From Candidatus Methylomirabilota bacterium (GTDB lineage Bacteria; Methylomirabilota; Methylomirabilia; Rokubacteriales; CSP1-6): a DNA stretch of 64,000 nucleotides. A model generated the notes under the pieces. It saw only the letters and a list, made by a program, of their open reading frames with translations. It did not search any database and was not told the DNA's origin. This document shows positions 1 to 8,223 of this stretch, piece by piece (positions within the stretch are counted from its first letter, which is position 1; every line of letters starts with the position of its first letter). The stretch covers positions 1-64,000 of the forward strand of contig DASTFB010000047.1 of the NCBI GenBank assembly GCA_035709005.1, read 5' to 3'. The translations under genes were made by a program, and so were the position numbers.

Positions 1-2
1 GC

Positions 3-152
3 TGGGCGCAGATCAACGGGTGGCGCGGCAACACCTCGCTGGAGAAGCGCCTGGAGTACGACCTCTACTACATCGAGCGCTGGTCCCTGGCCTTCGACCT
101 CAGGATTCTCGTCCAGACACTCTGGCGGGCCTTCGGCAAGAACGCCTACTGA
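3..152 (+). CDS. Polyprenyl-phosphate sugar transferase, C-terminal end (partial)
   Basis: The window opens inside this gene; only the last 49 codons are visible. The reading frame gives WAQINGWRG, then LEKRLEYDLYYIERWSLAFD and a terminal GKNAY. This is the typical C-terminus of the WcaJ/WbaP-type bacterial sugar transferase family, which loads the first sugar phosphate onto undecaprenyl phosphate at the inner membrane to start exopolysaccharide or O-antigen synthesis. The family call rests on this short conserved tail. An O-antigen ligase follows 860 bp downstream, which agrees with a surface polysaccharide locus extending to the left. Confidence 0.8.
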   Translation, partial: WAQINGWRGNTSLEKRLEYDLYYIERWSLAFDLRILVQTLWRAFGKNAY

Positions 153-252
153 GCAAGCGGCCATCCTTGCGCCGGGGCCTGCCGTCGCCGAGGTCGGGCG
201 GTCCTCACGGGGCCTGCCGCGACGCTCATGGAGAGGCAGGGCCTGGAACACA

Positions 253-281
253 TTGACCCGAAATCCGAACGTGACTAGTAT
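253..281 (+). promoter_or_regulatory. Sigma70-type promoter of the toxin-antitoxin pair
   Basis: TTGACC at 253-258 and TAGTAT at 276-281 are separated by 17 bp, close to the housekeeping consensus. Predicted initiation near 288 lies just upstream of the antitoxin start at 309. The remainder of 153-252 holds no ORF or clear terminator. Confidence 0.6.
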
Positions 282-308
282 GGTCACATCGAGATGACGG
301 GAGAAGCC

Positions 309-596
309 ATGCAGAGGAGCGCGGCGGTGGCCAGGCTGAAGGCGGCGCTGAGCGAATACCTCGCCCGGGTGAAGGCGGGTGAGGAGGTGATCGTGACCGA
401 GCGGGGGCGTCCGATCGCCAAGATTGTCCCCCTGTCCCACGATGCCGCAGCCGGCCTCGCCGAGCTGGCCCGAGCCGGGCTCATCCGCATCGGCTCGGGG
501 CGGCTGCCCCGGGGCTTCTGGAGGCTGCCCAGACCTGCCACGACGCGCGGTGCGGGCGTCAAGGCGCTCCTCGACGAGCGCCGGGACGCTCGGTGA
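309..596 (+). CDS. Phd/YefM-family antitoxin
   Basis: Antitoxin of a type II toxin-antitoxin pair, expected to bind its own promoter and neutralise the downstream PIN toxin. The N-terminal half has the Phd/YefM pattern: a short helix, then LSEYLARVKAGEEVIVTERG and RPIAKIVP. The C-terminal half is basic and poorly conserved, as expected for the toxin-binding tail. ATG at 309 is preferred over ATG at 294 because GGGAG at 299-303 lies 5 nt upstream and the protein then begins where relatives do. Its stop overlaps the toxin GTG by 4 bp. Confidence 0.8.
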   Translation: MQRSAAVARLKAALSEYLARVKAGEEVIVTERGRPIAKIVPLSHDAAAGLAELARAGLIRIGSGRLPRGFWRLPRPATTRGAGVKALLDERRDAR

Positions 597-1015
597 AGTT
601 CTGGGACGCCTCGGCCATCGTCCCTCTGTGTCTCAGAGAGCCGACGAGCCCGCGCGTCCGACGTGTCGCCGAGCAAGATGGAGCGCTCGTGGTCTGGTGG
701 GGGACGCCCGTGGAGTGTTACTCGGCTTTCGCTCGCCTTCGGCGTGACGGTGTCCTCTCGCGGGCAGGCGAGGATCAGGCGCGGCATGTCCTGAGCCAGC
801 TCGCCGAGGAGTGGACCGAAGTGGAGCCTAGCCGAGAAGTAAGAGAGAATGCCGGCCGGGTTCTCCTGCTGCATCTGCTCCGTCCCCCGGATTCCCTCCA
901 GCTGGCCGCGGCCCTGCTCTGGACGCACGGCCGGTCAGCCGGCCATGACATGGTCTGCCTGGACGAGAGATTGCGGGAAGCCGCGACGCGCGAGGGCTTC
1001 ACCGTCCTGCCTTGA
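593..1015 (+). CDS. PIN-domain (VapC-like) toxin ribonuclease
   Basis: A 140-residue PIN-domain protein; such toxins are Mg-dependent RNases that cut tRNA, rRNA or mRNA. Acidic residues in PIN positions are visible: D5 in FWDASAIV, E in TPVECYSAF, D in PPDSLQLAAAL and D in VCLDERL. The GTG start overlaps the antitoxin stop (GTGA), implying translational coupling. It belongs to the PIN subgroup often paired with Phd-type antitoxins. The stop overlaps a TTG start of the O-antigen ligase, so toxin and polysaccharide gene may be co-transcribed. Confidence 0.8.
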   Translation: MKFWDASAIVPLCLREPTSPRVRRVAEQDGALVVWWGTPVECYSAFARLRRDGVLSRAGEDQARHVLSQLAEEWTEVEPSREVRENAGRVLLLHLLRPPDSLQLAAALLWTHGRSAGHDMVCLDERLREAATREGFTVLP

Positions 1016-2340
1016 GGGATCCTCGGCCGCTCCTGCTAGGCGCCTTCGGGCTCGGGCTGGGGCTGTCGATCACGCTGGCCCAGGCGGCGCTGGCCCTCCT
1101 CGCGATACGGCTGATTTGGCGCGTAGCCACCGGCCGGGTCGGCATGCAATGGCCGTTGGCCTGGGCCTTCGGGGCGTGGATCCTGACCTCGCTGCTGGCC
1201 GCCGCGTTGTCCCCGCGTCCGCTGGAAAGCCTGACCGACGTCCGGAGCCTGCTGCTGATCGCCGGCTTCTACGTCGTGCTGGACGCCCTGCGCGACGCCT
1301 CCGACGCGGAGCGCTGGTGGTCACGCCTGCTCGCCGCGATGGGAATCCTCGGCATCCTCGGCGTGCTCCAGGTCGGCCTCTGCCCCTGGCTGGCGCCGCT
1401 CGAGCCGGTCCTGGGTCGCGTCGCCCGCAAGTGCCATCGCGCCCACGCCTTCTACAGCATCTACATGACCTTCGCCGGCGTGCTCAGCCTCGTGTTGCTG
1501 ACCCTGCTGCCGTCGCTGATCGCCGGTGGCCCGCGATGGCGCCTGGCCGCCTGGCTGGGCGGCGTGGCGGGCCTGGTCGCGACGTTCGTGCGCGGGGCCT
1601 GGGTGGGATTCGTGGCCGGGGTAGGAACGCTGCTCATGGTGACGCCACGTCGCCGGCTCCTCGTCTCCGGAGCCCTGCTCGTCCTCGTCGCGGCGATCTT
1701 GCTGGTGCCGGCGGCCCGCCGGCGGGCCGAGAGCATCGTCGACCCGAGGGACCCGACGGCCCGTGAGCGCTGGGCGATGTGGGGCAGCGCCATCGCCATG
1801 GCCGGCGATCACCCGCTCACCGGCGTCGGACCGGCCCAGCTCAAGCGCGTGTACCCCTCGTATGCGGCCGCCGAGTTCCGTGACAGGTCTCGGGGCCACG
1901 TGCACAACACGCCGCTTCAGATCCTCGCCGAGCGCGGCCTCGTGGGGCTCGCGGCCTGGCTGGTCCTGTTCGGCGCGTTCTTTATCCGGGCCGAGCGCAT
2001 CCGGCGCGCCCTGCCGGCAACGGCGTCGCGAGAGCGAGCACTGGTGGCCGGTAGCCTGGTGGCGATCACGGGCTTCCTGGTCGGCGGGCTCACCGAGTAC
2101 AACTTCGGCGACTCCGAGGTGGCGCTCATGGCCTACCTGGTGATGGCTCTGCCCTTCGTCGTGGAGCGCTCGTCCAGGCGCGACCCGGCTGAGCCGGGGC
2201 GCGCCGAGCGGTGGGGGGGCCATTTCGGGCCCCCCCCATGTCCGCCGACGAAAAATCGAGGAGCAGCACGGCTACGCCGGGATGCTCCGAGCGCGGGGGG
2301 ATATGGGGGGCCATTTCGGGGCCCCCCATGTATTCAATAG
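1012..2340 (+). CDS. O-antigen ligase family (Wzy/WaaL-like) membrane protein
   Basis: A polytopic membrane protein of 442 residues with about ten hydrophobic segments and a large periplasmic loop around residues 230-310 containing GVGPAQLKRVYPSYAA and RGHVHNTPLQILAERG. That loop pattern is typical of the Wzy_C/WaaL superfamily, which polymerises or ligates undecaprenyl-linked glycans in the inner membrane. The start is probably TTG 1012, overlapping the toxin stop. The last about 50 residues after VVERSSRRD are low-complexity Gly/Pro-rich, are encoded by two GC hairpin repeats and look non-functional. The 3' end overlaps the convergent anti-sigma gene by 7 bp. Confidence 0.75.
   Translation: MRDPRPLLLGAFGLGLGLSITLAQAALALLAIRLIWRVATGRVGMQWPLAWAFGAWILTSLLAAALSPRPLESLTDVRSLLLIAGFYVVLDALRDASDAERWWSRLLAAMGILGILGVLQVGLCPWLAPLEPVLGRVARKCHRAHAFYSIYMTFAGVLSLVLLTLLPSLIAGGPRWRLAAWLGGVAGLVATFVRGAWVGFVAGVGTLLMVTPRRRLLVSGALLVLVAAILLVPAARRRAESIVDPRDPTARERWAMWGSAIAMAGDHPLTGVGPAQLKRVYPSYAAAEFRDRSRGHVHNTPLQILAERGLVGLAAWLVLFGAFFIRAERIRRALPATASRERALVAGSLVAITGFLVGGLTEYNFGDSEVALMAYLVMALPFVVERSSRRDPAEPGRAERWGGHFGPPPCPPTKNRGAARLRRDAPSAGGYGGPFRGPPCIQ
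2213..2241. repeat. GC-hairpin repeat, copy 1
   Basis: A G7 run, CC, ATTTC, then GGG and C8, followed by ATGT. It folds into a strong hairpin with a one-base bulge. A near-identical copy lies 92 bp downstream. It sits inside the C-terminal tail of the O-antigen ligase ORF, where both copies read as Gly/Pro-rich sequence. Confidence 0.7.
2305..2331. repeat. GC-hairpin repeat, copy 2
   Basis: G6, CC, ATTTC, GGGG, C6, then ATGT: the second copy of the 2213 hairpin. It lies between the stops of two convergent genes and could act as a bidirectional terminator, but there is no T-run on either side. Confidence 0.65.
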
Positions 2341-3035
2341 GCGCGAACGGGCTCGGTGGCCGTGCGCAGGCGGACGAAATAGTCCTTGAAGCGATCGTGG
2401 TCGGCCTGCGAAACCATGTCGGAGATGATGAAGCAGGCCAGGTCGCGCTGCTTCCACAGCCACACCGAGTAGCCGTGCTCGTGAAGCAGCGCCGGCCGCC
2501 AGCGATCCACCTTCTGGCGCTGACGCTCGGGGGTGACGAGGTTGGGCGCGGGCAGGACGATGTAGCTCACCCGGCGGCCATCCGCGTCCAGGTAGTGCAC
2601 CGCCAGCCCTCGCCGCTGCTCGAGGTAGACGGGCTCGGCCTCCAGCAGCGTGAGGCGATCGTCGCCCGAGAAGACGCTGGAGAGCCCGATGCCGGTCTCC
2701 TCGGCGAGCCACGGCAGCGCGGTGGGGATCACGTCGGCCCGCCGCGCCCCCCACATGACCGCCCGCTCGTGCTCCGAGACCACCGCCTGCGTCAAGCGCT
2801 GGACCGGATCGGCCGGCGCGCTCCTGGGCAGCAGCGGGACGAACAACAGACCCATGAGCAGCGCGGTGGCCGCCGCCGAGAGCACGGGGGCCACCCACCA
2901 GGAGCGGGCGGGGGCCGGCGTGGGCCCGGCCAGGATGGCGCTTCGCAGATGCGACGGCGCCGCGTGGCGCGGCAGTTCCGTGGCCAGCCGCCGTCCCAGC
3001 ACGTCGTCCGACAGATCGGGGAACTGCTCGCTCAT
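2334..3035 (-). CDS. Probable anti-sigma factor, single-pass membrane protein
   Basis: A 233-residue protein starting MSEQFPDLSDDVLGRRL, with one hydrophobic segment at about residues 47-70 and a roughly 160-residue extracytoplasmic domain. ATG 3035 overlaps the stop of the ECF sigma gene (ATGA). This gene order and topology are typical of membrane anti-sigma factors that sequester the sigma factor until a signal arrives. I see no zinc-binding HxxxCxxC motif in the N-terminus, so it is not a standard ZAS-domain protein. The periplasmic part resembles no family I can name. The role is inferred from position and topology. Confidence 0.6.
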   Translation of the reverse strand: MSEQFPDLSDDVLGRRLATELPRHAAPSHLRSAILAGPTPAPARSWWVAPVLSAAATALLMGLLFVPLLPRSAPADPVQRLTQAVVSEHERAVMWGARRADVIPTALPWLAEETGIGLSSVFSGDDRLTLLEAEPVYLEQRRGLAVHYLDADGRRVSYIVLPAPNLVTPERQRQKVDRWRPALLHEHGYSVWLWKQRDLACFIISDMVSQADHDRFKDYFVRLRTATEPVRAY

Positions 3036-3547
3036 GGTGACTGGTAATCCCGCAGCAGCGTGCGCAGCCGCTCCTTGGCCCGGAAGATCCGAGACTTCAC
3101 CGTGCCCACCGGGCACGCCATGACGAAGGCCACTTCCTCCAGCGGCAAGCCTTCCACCTCGGCGAGCAGGAGCACGGTCCGGAACTCTTCCGGGAGTCTC
3201 CGCAGGGCTCGTTCGAGGTCGGTGTGAGCCTCGAGCACTCCGGGGTCGTCGTCGGGGGCCTCGTGGAACATGGGCGTGTCCCACTCGGGAACGCCGTCCT
3301 CCGCCAGCGGCGCCTCCCGTTCGCGCAGCCGGTAAAACGTCAAGAATGTGTTCCTCAGGATCTGAAACAGCCAGGCCCGCAGATGAGTTCCCGGCTGGTA
3401 GCGGTGGGAGAAGCGCAGGGCCCTGAGGTAGGTCTCTTGCACCAGATCCTCGGCCTCGGTCGGCTTGCGCGTGAGGTAAACGGCAAAATTGAACAGGGCA
3501 TCGAGGTGCTGCAAGGTCTCGCGCCGGAAGTCGTCGCTGGCGGTCAC
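3032..3547 (-). CDS. ECF-subfamily RNA polymerase sigma factor (RpoE-like)
   Basis: A 171-residue group 4 sigma factor with only regions 2 and 4. Region 2 spans about residues 10-80 (EAEDLVQETYLRALRF, then LRAWLFQILRN). Region 4 spans about 110-165, with LPEEFRTVLLLAEVEGLPLE and a helix-turn-helix ending VGTVKSRIFRAKERLR. It directs RNA polymerase to a small regulon, probably under the anti-sigma encoded next with a 4-bp overlap. It lies 7 bp after folK on the same strand, so it may be read from the upstream operon as well as from its own promoter. No envelope-stress targets can be identified here. Confidence 0.9.
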   Translation of the reverse strand: MTASDDFRRETLQHLDALFNFAVYLTRKPTEAEDLVQETYLRALRFSHRYQPGTHLRAWLFQILRNTFLTFYRLREREAPLAEDGVPEWDTPMFHEAPDDDPGVLEAHTDLERALRRLPEEFRTVLLLAEVEGLPLEEVAFVMACPVGTVKSRIFRAKERLRTLLRDYQSP

Positions 3548-3554
3548 GTCGCGC

Positions 3555-4103
3555 TCAGTCCTCGAACCAGCGGGCCGGGTACTCGCCGCGCTGAACGTCG
3601 TGCTCGTCCTCGACCTCGGCCAGCAGCTCGCGCACCGTGCGGTACAGCGTGGGATGTTCGAGCTCCGGCGCCAGCTCGAGGAGGGGACGCAGGACGAACG
3701 CCCGCTCGTGCAACAGCAGATGCGGGATCTGCAGCTGGTCGGGCACGCTGACCACGCGATCGCCGTAGAAGAGGATGTCGATGTCCACCGGCCGCGGCAC
3801 GAAGCGGGCGGCCTCCGGTGTGCCGGGCCCGCGCTGGCGGCCCAAAGCGGCCTCGACCTGCTGCAGTCGTTCCAGCAGCTCCCCCGGCGCCAGCGGCGTT
3901 TCGATGGCGACGGCGCAATTGAGAAACCACCGGCGCCGGTTCAGCGGTTCCCCGGGCTCGCTCTCCCAGGGCTCGGTCTCGTAGAGGTGCGAGGCGGCCA
4001 GGAAGTCGACCTCCGCCATGTTCCGCAGCCGAGCCACGGCCGCCCGCAGCAAGGCCAGACGGTCTCCCAGGTTCGAGCCGAGCGAGAGATAGACGCGGGC
4101 CAT
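3555..4103 (-). CDS. folK: 2-amino-4-hydroxy-6-hydroxymethyldihydropteridine pyrophosphokinase
   Basis: Transfers pyrophosphate from ATP to 6-hydroxymethyl-dihydropterin in folate synthesis. The 182-residue protein begins VYLSLGSNLGDR, the family signature, and contains SHLYETEPWE, the pterin-binding RWFLNCAV stretch and PRPVDIDILFYGD, whose aspartates bind Mg-ATP. LQIPHLLLHERAFVLRPL closes the core. The start overlaps the folB stop by one base (TGATG), so the two folate enzymes are translationally coupled. Confidence 0.93.
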   Translation of the reverse strand: MARVYLSLGSNLGDRLALLRAAVARLRNMAEVDFLAASHLYETEPWESEPGEPLNRRRWFLNCAVAIETPLAPGELLERLQQVEAALGRQRGPGTPEAARFVPRPVDIDILFYGDRVVSVPDQLQIPHLLLHERAFVLRPLLELAPELEHPTLYRTVRELLAEVEDEHDVQRGEYPARWFED

Positions 4104-4465
4104 CAGCGCCGGCGGGTGAGCCGCACGCCCGGCGTCCCCACCAGGCCCTCCAGGGGGGCGGTGAGCTTGCGGACGCGGACGGTGACCTCCCGCGTCGGAA
4201 ACTCGCGCAGGAGCGCCTCGGCGATGAGCCCGGCCAGGCGCTCGAGGAGGTTGACCCGCTGCCGGGTCCCGATCTCGACGATCCGGTGTGCGACCTGCCC
4301 GTAGTCGATGGTGGCCCCGAGATCGTCCGAGAGAGCCGCCGGCGCCAGGTCCATGGCCAGCTCCGCGTCCACCGAGAACCAGGCGCCCACCGCCTGCTCG
4401 GCCTTGCTGATGCCGTGCTGACCGTAGAACCGGACGTCGTCCAGAAGCACCCGGTCGCCGGTCAT
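4103..4465 (-). CDS. folB: Dihydroneopterin aldolase
   Basis: Cleaves 7,8-dihydroneopterin to 6-hydroxymethyl-dihydropterin and glycolaldehyde, the step before FolK. The 120-residue length is normal for the family. LDDVRFYGQHGISKAE matches the conserved N-terminal strand with the substrate-contacting Tyr-Gly-x-His. LNLLERLAG-like sequence (VNLLERLAGLIAEALL) provides the helix with the pterin-anchoring Glu region, and VRVRKLTAPLEG contains the catalytic Lys. ATG overlaps the stop of the upstream FAH gene by 4 bp (ATGA). Confidence 0.92.
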   Translation of the reverse strand: MTGDRVLLDDVRFYGQHGISKAEQAVGAWFSVDAELAMDLAPAALSDDLGATIDYGQVAHRIVEIGTRQRVNLLERLAGLIAEALLREFPTREVTVRVRKLTAPLEGLVGTPGVRLTRRR

Positions 4466-5220
4466 ACCTTCACCACGGTGTTGGCGAGGGTGCCGATGCC
4501 CTCGATGCGGACCTCGACCCGGTCGGCCGGCGCCAGCGGGCCGACGCCGGCCGGCGTCCCCGAGGCGATGACGTCACCCGGCAGGAGGGTCATGATCTCC
4601 GACACGCGCGTCACCAGCTCTTCGACGGGGAAGATGAGCTCGGCAGTGCTCGCCGCGTGCCGGCGCTCGCCGTTGACCCACGTCTCGATCGTGACAGCGT
4701 TGGGATCGATGTCGGTGGCGATGCACGGGCCGATGGGACAAAACGTGTCGAAGGCCTTGGATCGGCCGGGAACGTGATCCTTCTCCTGGAGATCCCGGGC
4801 CGTGACGTCGTTGAGGCACGTATAGCCGAGCACGTGCTCCCGCGCACGGGCCCGCGCCACGTTGCGACAGCGTCGCCGCATCACGATGGCCAGCTCCGCC
4901 TCGGCCTCCAGCCGACCGCTCAACGACGGGTGCACGATCGGGTCGTCAGGCCCTATCAGCGCGCTCACCGGCTTGAGCGTGATGAGCGGGTCGCTGGGAA
5001 CGGGCATGCCGAGCTCGGCCGCATGCTCCCGGTAACTGGGCCCGACCAGCACGATCTTGGACGGGAGCACCGGGGCCAGAAGCACGACCTGCCGCACCGG
5101 GTGACGCTGCCGCCCGCGGCGGAACCCGCTGAAGGGCGTGCCCGAATACTCGACGACCTGCATACCGTCCAGGACCCCGTAGCGGGTCCTATCGCTGATG
5201 CGGAAACGGACGATGCGCAT
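4462..5220 (-). CDS. Fumarylacetoacetate hydrolase family protein
   Basis: A 252-residue member of the FAH superfamily (2-hydroxyhepta-2,4-diene-1,7-dioate isomerase/acylpyruvase type). It has the N-terminal FAH_N-like segment followed by KIVLVGPSYREHAAELG. The metal-binding acidic set is visible: EAEAELAIVM (E-x-E) and GYTCLNDVTARDLQ with D. GDVIASGTPAGVGPL is the C-terminal family motif. These enzymes hydrolyse or decarboxylate acylpyruvate-like products of aromatic catabolism. The exact substrate cannot be read from the sequence. It is 17 bp after dapB and overlaps folB, so it is part of the lysine/folate operon. Confidence 0.85.
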   Translation of the reverse strand: MRIVRFRISDRTRYGVLDGMQVVEYSGTPFSGFRRGRQRHPVRQVVLLAPVLPSKIVLVGPSYREHAAELGMPVPSDPLITLKPVSALIGPDDPIVHPSLSGRLEAEAELAIVMRRRCRNVARARAREHVLGYTCLNDVTARDLQEKDHVPGRSKAFDTFCPIGPCIATDIDPNAVTIETWVNGERRHAASTAELIFPVEELVTRVSEIMTLLPGDVIASGTPAGVGPLAPADRVEVRIEGIGTLANTVVKV

Positions 5221-5237
5221 GGCTACACCACTCCGGC

Positions 5238-6080
5238 TCAGAGCCCGAGCACGTCCTGCATGGAATACAGGCCCGGGGGACGTCCCGCCACGAAGCGCAC
5301 CGCCCGCAGGGCGCCGCGGGCGAAGGTGTCGCGGCTATGGGCGCGGTGGGTCAGCTCCAGGCGTTCGCCCAGCGTGCCGAACGAGACCGTGTGCTCCCCG
5401 ACCACGTCGCCCGAGCGCAGCGAGAAGACGCCGATCTCCTTGGGCGTACGCTCGCCGGGCATGCCCTGGCGCCCGTGCACGGCGGTGCTGGCGAGGTCCC
5501 GCCCCAGGGCCTCGGCGACGACCTCGCCCATCCGCTGTGCCGTCCCGCTGGGCGCGTCCTTCTTGTAGCGATGGTGGATCTCGGTGATCTCGACGTCGTA
5601 GTCGTCGCCCAGGGCCCGGGCCATGAGGGCCAGCGCCTTGAGGGCCACCGTCACCCCGACCGAGAAGTTGGGCGCCAGGACGATGGCCGTCCGCCGGGCC
5701 AGGCCGGTGATCTCGTCGCGCTGAGCCCCGCTCAGCCCGGTGGTGCCCACGACGGCCCGGGCGCCGGCGTTCGCGGCCAGGCGCAGGTGCGCCAGCGTGG
5801 CCTCGGGCGCGGTGAACTCCACGATCACCCGGTCCGGACCGAGCGCGGCGCCGGCATCGCTCGTGAGAGCGACCCCCAGCCGACTCACCCCGGCCACCTC
5901 GCCGGCATCCCGGTCCAGCGCGGCGTGTCCGGGGGCCTCCAGCGCCCCCACCAGCCGCAGACCATCGGTGTCGGCGAGACAGGCGACCAGGCGGGATCCC
6001 ATCCGGCCGGCGGCGCCGGCCACGACGACATCGATCGTCGGGACGCCGCGGCGTCCGGCGGGCGGTGCGGCATCGGCCAT
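5238..6080 (-). CDS. dapB: 4-hydroxy-tetrahydrodipicolinate reductase
   Basis: NAD(P)H-dependent reduction of hydroxytetrahydrodipicolinate in lysine/meso-DAP synthesis. The nucleotide-binding motif VAGAAGRMGSRLV lies near residue 20, IVEFTAPEATLAHL and VVGTTGL follow, and the catalytic motif EITEIHHRYKKDAPSGTA has the catalytic His pair and Lys. The C-terminal domain ends with RFVAGRPPGLYSMQDVLGL. Start ATG 6080 gives 280 residues with a short extra N-terminal tail; the open frame runs much further upstream, but that part overlaps dapA. It lies 8 bp after dapA. Confidence 0.94.
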   Translation of the reverse strand: MADAAPPAGRRGVPTIDVVVAGAAGRMGSRLVACLADTDGLRLVGALEAPGHAALDRDAGEVAGVSRLGVALTSDAGAALGPDRVIVEFTAPEATLAHLRLAANAGARAVVGTTGLSGAQRDEITGLARRTAIVLAPNFSVGVTVALKALALMARALGDDYDVEITEIHHRYKKDAPSGTAQRMGEVVAEALGRDLASTAVHGRQGMPGERTPKEIGVFSLRSGDVVGEHTVSFGTLGERLELTHRAHSRDTFARGALRAVRFVAGRPPGLYSMQDVLGL

Positions 6081-6088
6081 GACGCTGG

Positions 6089-6976
6089 CTACTTCACCAG
6101 GCCGTACGGCTTGAGGATGGCGCGCAGGCGCTCCCGGTTGGCGTCGCTCATCCGGCACATGGGCAGGCGAAACTCGGGCTCGATCATCCCGGCCATGGCC
6201 ATCGCCTCCTTGATCGGGATGGGGTTGGTCTCGATGAATGCCGCCCGCGCCAGCGGGAAGAGCTTGTAGTGCAGGTCGCGCGCCCGCTTCCAGTCGCCGT
6301 CCAGCGCGGCGTGGGTCATCTCCGACGTCTCCCGGGGCACGATGTTGGCGATGACCGAGATGACGCCGCGGCCGCCGACCGCCATGAGGGGCAGCGTCAG
6401 GTTGTCGTCGCCGGAGAGCACGATGAACTCGGGGCCGCAGGCGGCGACGACCTGACTCATCTGATCCAGCGAGCCGGACGCCTCCTTGACGCCGACGATG
6501 TTCCGGCACTCGCGGGCCAGACGGGCCAGCGTGTCGGTCTCCACATTCACCGCCGTCCGGCTCTGGATGTTGTAGACGAAGATCGGGATGGCGACGGCTT
6601 CGGCAACCGCGCGGAAGTGCCGGTAGAGACCCTCCTGGGTGGGCTTGTTGTAGTAGGGATTCACGACCAGGGCGGCGCTGGCGCCCGCCCGCTCGGCGTG
6701 CCGGGTCAGCTCGATGGTGTGAGCCGTGGAGTTGGTGCCGGTGCCGGCGATGATGGGCACGCGTCCCGCCGCCGCCTCGATGGCGATCTCGACCACGCGC
6801 CGGTGCTCGTCATGGCTCAACGCCGGCGACTCTCCGGTCGTCCCGCACGGCACGATGCCGTCGGTGCCGTGCTCGATGTGGAAGGCCACCAGCTCGCGCA
6901 GCTTCGCCTCGTCGACCTTGCCGTTGCGGAAGGGGGTCACCAGCGCGACGTTCGAACCCTGGAACGCCTGGCTCAT
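6089..6976 (-). CDS. dapA: 4-hydroxy-tetrahydrodipicolinate synthase
   Basis: Condenses pyruvate with aspartate semialdehyde, the committed step to DAP and lysine. The 295-residue TIM-barrel protein shows GTTGESPALSHDEH (Thr-Thr of the proton relay), VVNPYYNKPTQEG with the catalytic Tyr, and NIVGVKEASGSLDQM with the Schiff-base Lys. ATG 6976 overlaps the lysA stop by 4 bp. The open frame continues to 8695, but that extension lies over lysA and is a shadow. Confidence 0.95.
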   Translation of the reverse strand: MSQAFQGSNVALVTPFRNGKVDEAKLRELVAFHIEHGTDGIVPCGTTGESPALSHDEHRRVVEIAIEAAAGRVPIIAGTGTNSTAHTIELTRHAERAGASAALVVNPYYNKPTQEGLYRHFRAVAEAVAIPIFVYNIQSRTAVNVETDTLARLARECRNIVGVKEASGSLDQMSQVVAACGPEFIVLSGDDNLTLPLMAVGGRGVISVIANIVPRETSEMTHAALDGDWKRARDLHYKLFPLARAAFIETNPIPIKEAMAMAGMIEPEFRLPMCRMSDANRERLRAILKPYGLVK

Positions 6977-8223
6977 AGTACGGTCTCCCCCGCCACCAGA
7001 TCCTCGTAGCTCTCCCGGCGGCGTACGATGGTGTAGCGGCTGCCGTCGACGAGCACCTCGGCAGCCCGTGGTCGGGCGTTGTAGTTCGAGGCCATGACGA
7101 ATCCGTAGGCTCCGGCGCTCATCACGGCGAGCAGATCGCCTTCCGCGGCGCGGGGCAGGGCGCGGGCCTTGGCCAGGAAGTCGCCGGACTCGCAGATGGG
7201 GCCCACCACGTCCACCGTCTCGGCGGGACGCCCGGCAGCCGCCTCGTCCACGTGCCGGATCTCGTGGTACGCGTCGTAGAAGGCCGGCCGGATCAGGTCG
7301 TTCATGGCCGCATCCACGACGACGAAGCGCTTGGCCCCGGTGTCCTTGCCGTAGAGCACACGGGTGAGTAGCACGCCCGCGTTGCCCACGATCGAGCGGC
7401 CGGGCTCCAGGATCAACGTCACTCCCAGCTCGCGCAGGAGAGGCTCCAGCACCGCCGCGTACTCCTCCTGGCTGGGCGGCCGCTCGTCTCGATAACGGAT
7501 GCCCAGCCCGCCCCCCACGTCCATCAGGCGGATCTCGATCCCCCGCTCCCGCAGCGACTTGACCAGCGCGGCGAGCCGGGCGCCGGCGTCGGCGAACGGG
7601 CCGGTCTTCGTGAGCTGAGAGCCGATGTGCATCTGCACGCCGACCACGTCGAGCCCGCGCAAGCCGGCCGCCAGCTCGTAGGCGGCCAGCGCCTGGTCGA
7701 TGGGAATGCCGAACTTGGCCGTCTTGAGCCCGGTGGCGATGTAGGGATGGGTCTGCGGGTCGACGTCGGGATTCACCCGCAGCGAGACGGGAGCCCGCGT
7801 GCCCATCCCCCGCGCGACCTCGTCGAGCGCGCGCAGCTCGCTCTGCGACTCCACGGTGAACAGCATGATGTCCGCCTTGAGAGCCTCCCGCATCTCTTCC
7901 CGGGTCTTGCCGATCCCGGAAAACACGATACGCCTGGGCGGGACGCCGGCCCGCAGGGCCCGGAAGAGCTCTCCCCCGCTGACGATGTCGGCGCCGGCGC
8001 CGGCCTTGGCCAGCGTGGAGAGCACGCCGAGGTTGGCGTTGGCCTTGACGGAGTAACAGACCAGATGCGGGATGCTCCGGAAGGCCCGGCCATAGGCGAC
8101 CAGCGGCTCGAGCAGCCCGGCTTTGGAATACACGTAGGTGGGAGTGCCGACGGCGTCGGCCAGCGTACGCAGCGACACCGACTCGCAGGAGAGATCGCCG
8201 TGGCGATACGCAAAGTGATCCAT
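6973..8223 (-). CDS. lysA: Diaminopimelate decarboxylase
   Basis: PLP enzyme that decarboxylates meso-DAP to L-lysine. The 416-residue protein starts MDHFAYRHGDLSCESVSL and has PTYVYSKAGL, then VCYSVKANANLGVLSTLAK with the PLP lysine. QMHIGSQL supplies the conserved His, MDVGGGLGIRY the glycine-rich phosphate loop, and ICESGDFLAK the substrate-binding Cys-Glu. GAYGFVMASNYNARPR closes the family pattern. It leads a tightly coupled lysA-dapA-dapB block. Confidence 0.95.
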   Translation of the reverse strand: MDHFAYRHGDLSCESVSLRTLADAVGTPTYVYSKAGLLEPLVAYGRAFRSIPHLVCYSVKANANLGVLSTLAKAGAGADIVSGGELFRALRAGVPPRRIVFSGIGKTREEMREALKADIMLFTVESQSELRALDEVARGMGTRAPVSLRVNPDVDPQTHPYIATGLKTAKFGIPIDQALAAYELAAGLRGLDVVGVQMHIGSQLTKTGPFADAGARLAALVKSLRERGIEIRLMDVGGGLGIRYRDERPPSQEEYAAVLEPLLRELGVTLILEPGRSIVGNAGVLLTRVLYGKDTGAKRFVVVDAAMNDLIRPAFYDAYHEIRHVDEAAAGRPAETVDVVGPICESGDFLAKARALPRAAEGDLLAVMSAGAYGFVMASNYNARPRAAEVLVDGSRYTIVRRRESYEDLVAGETVL

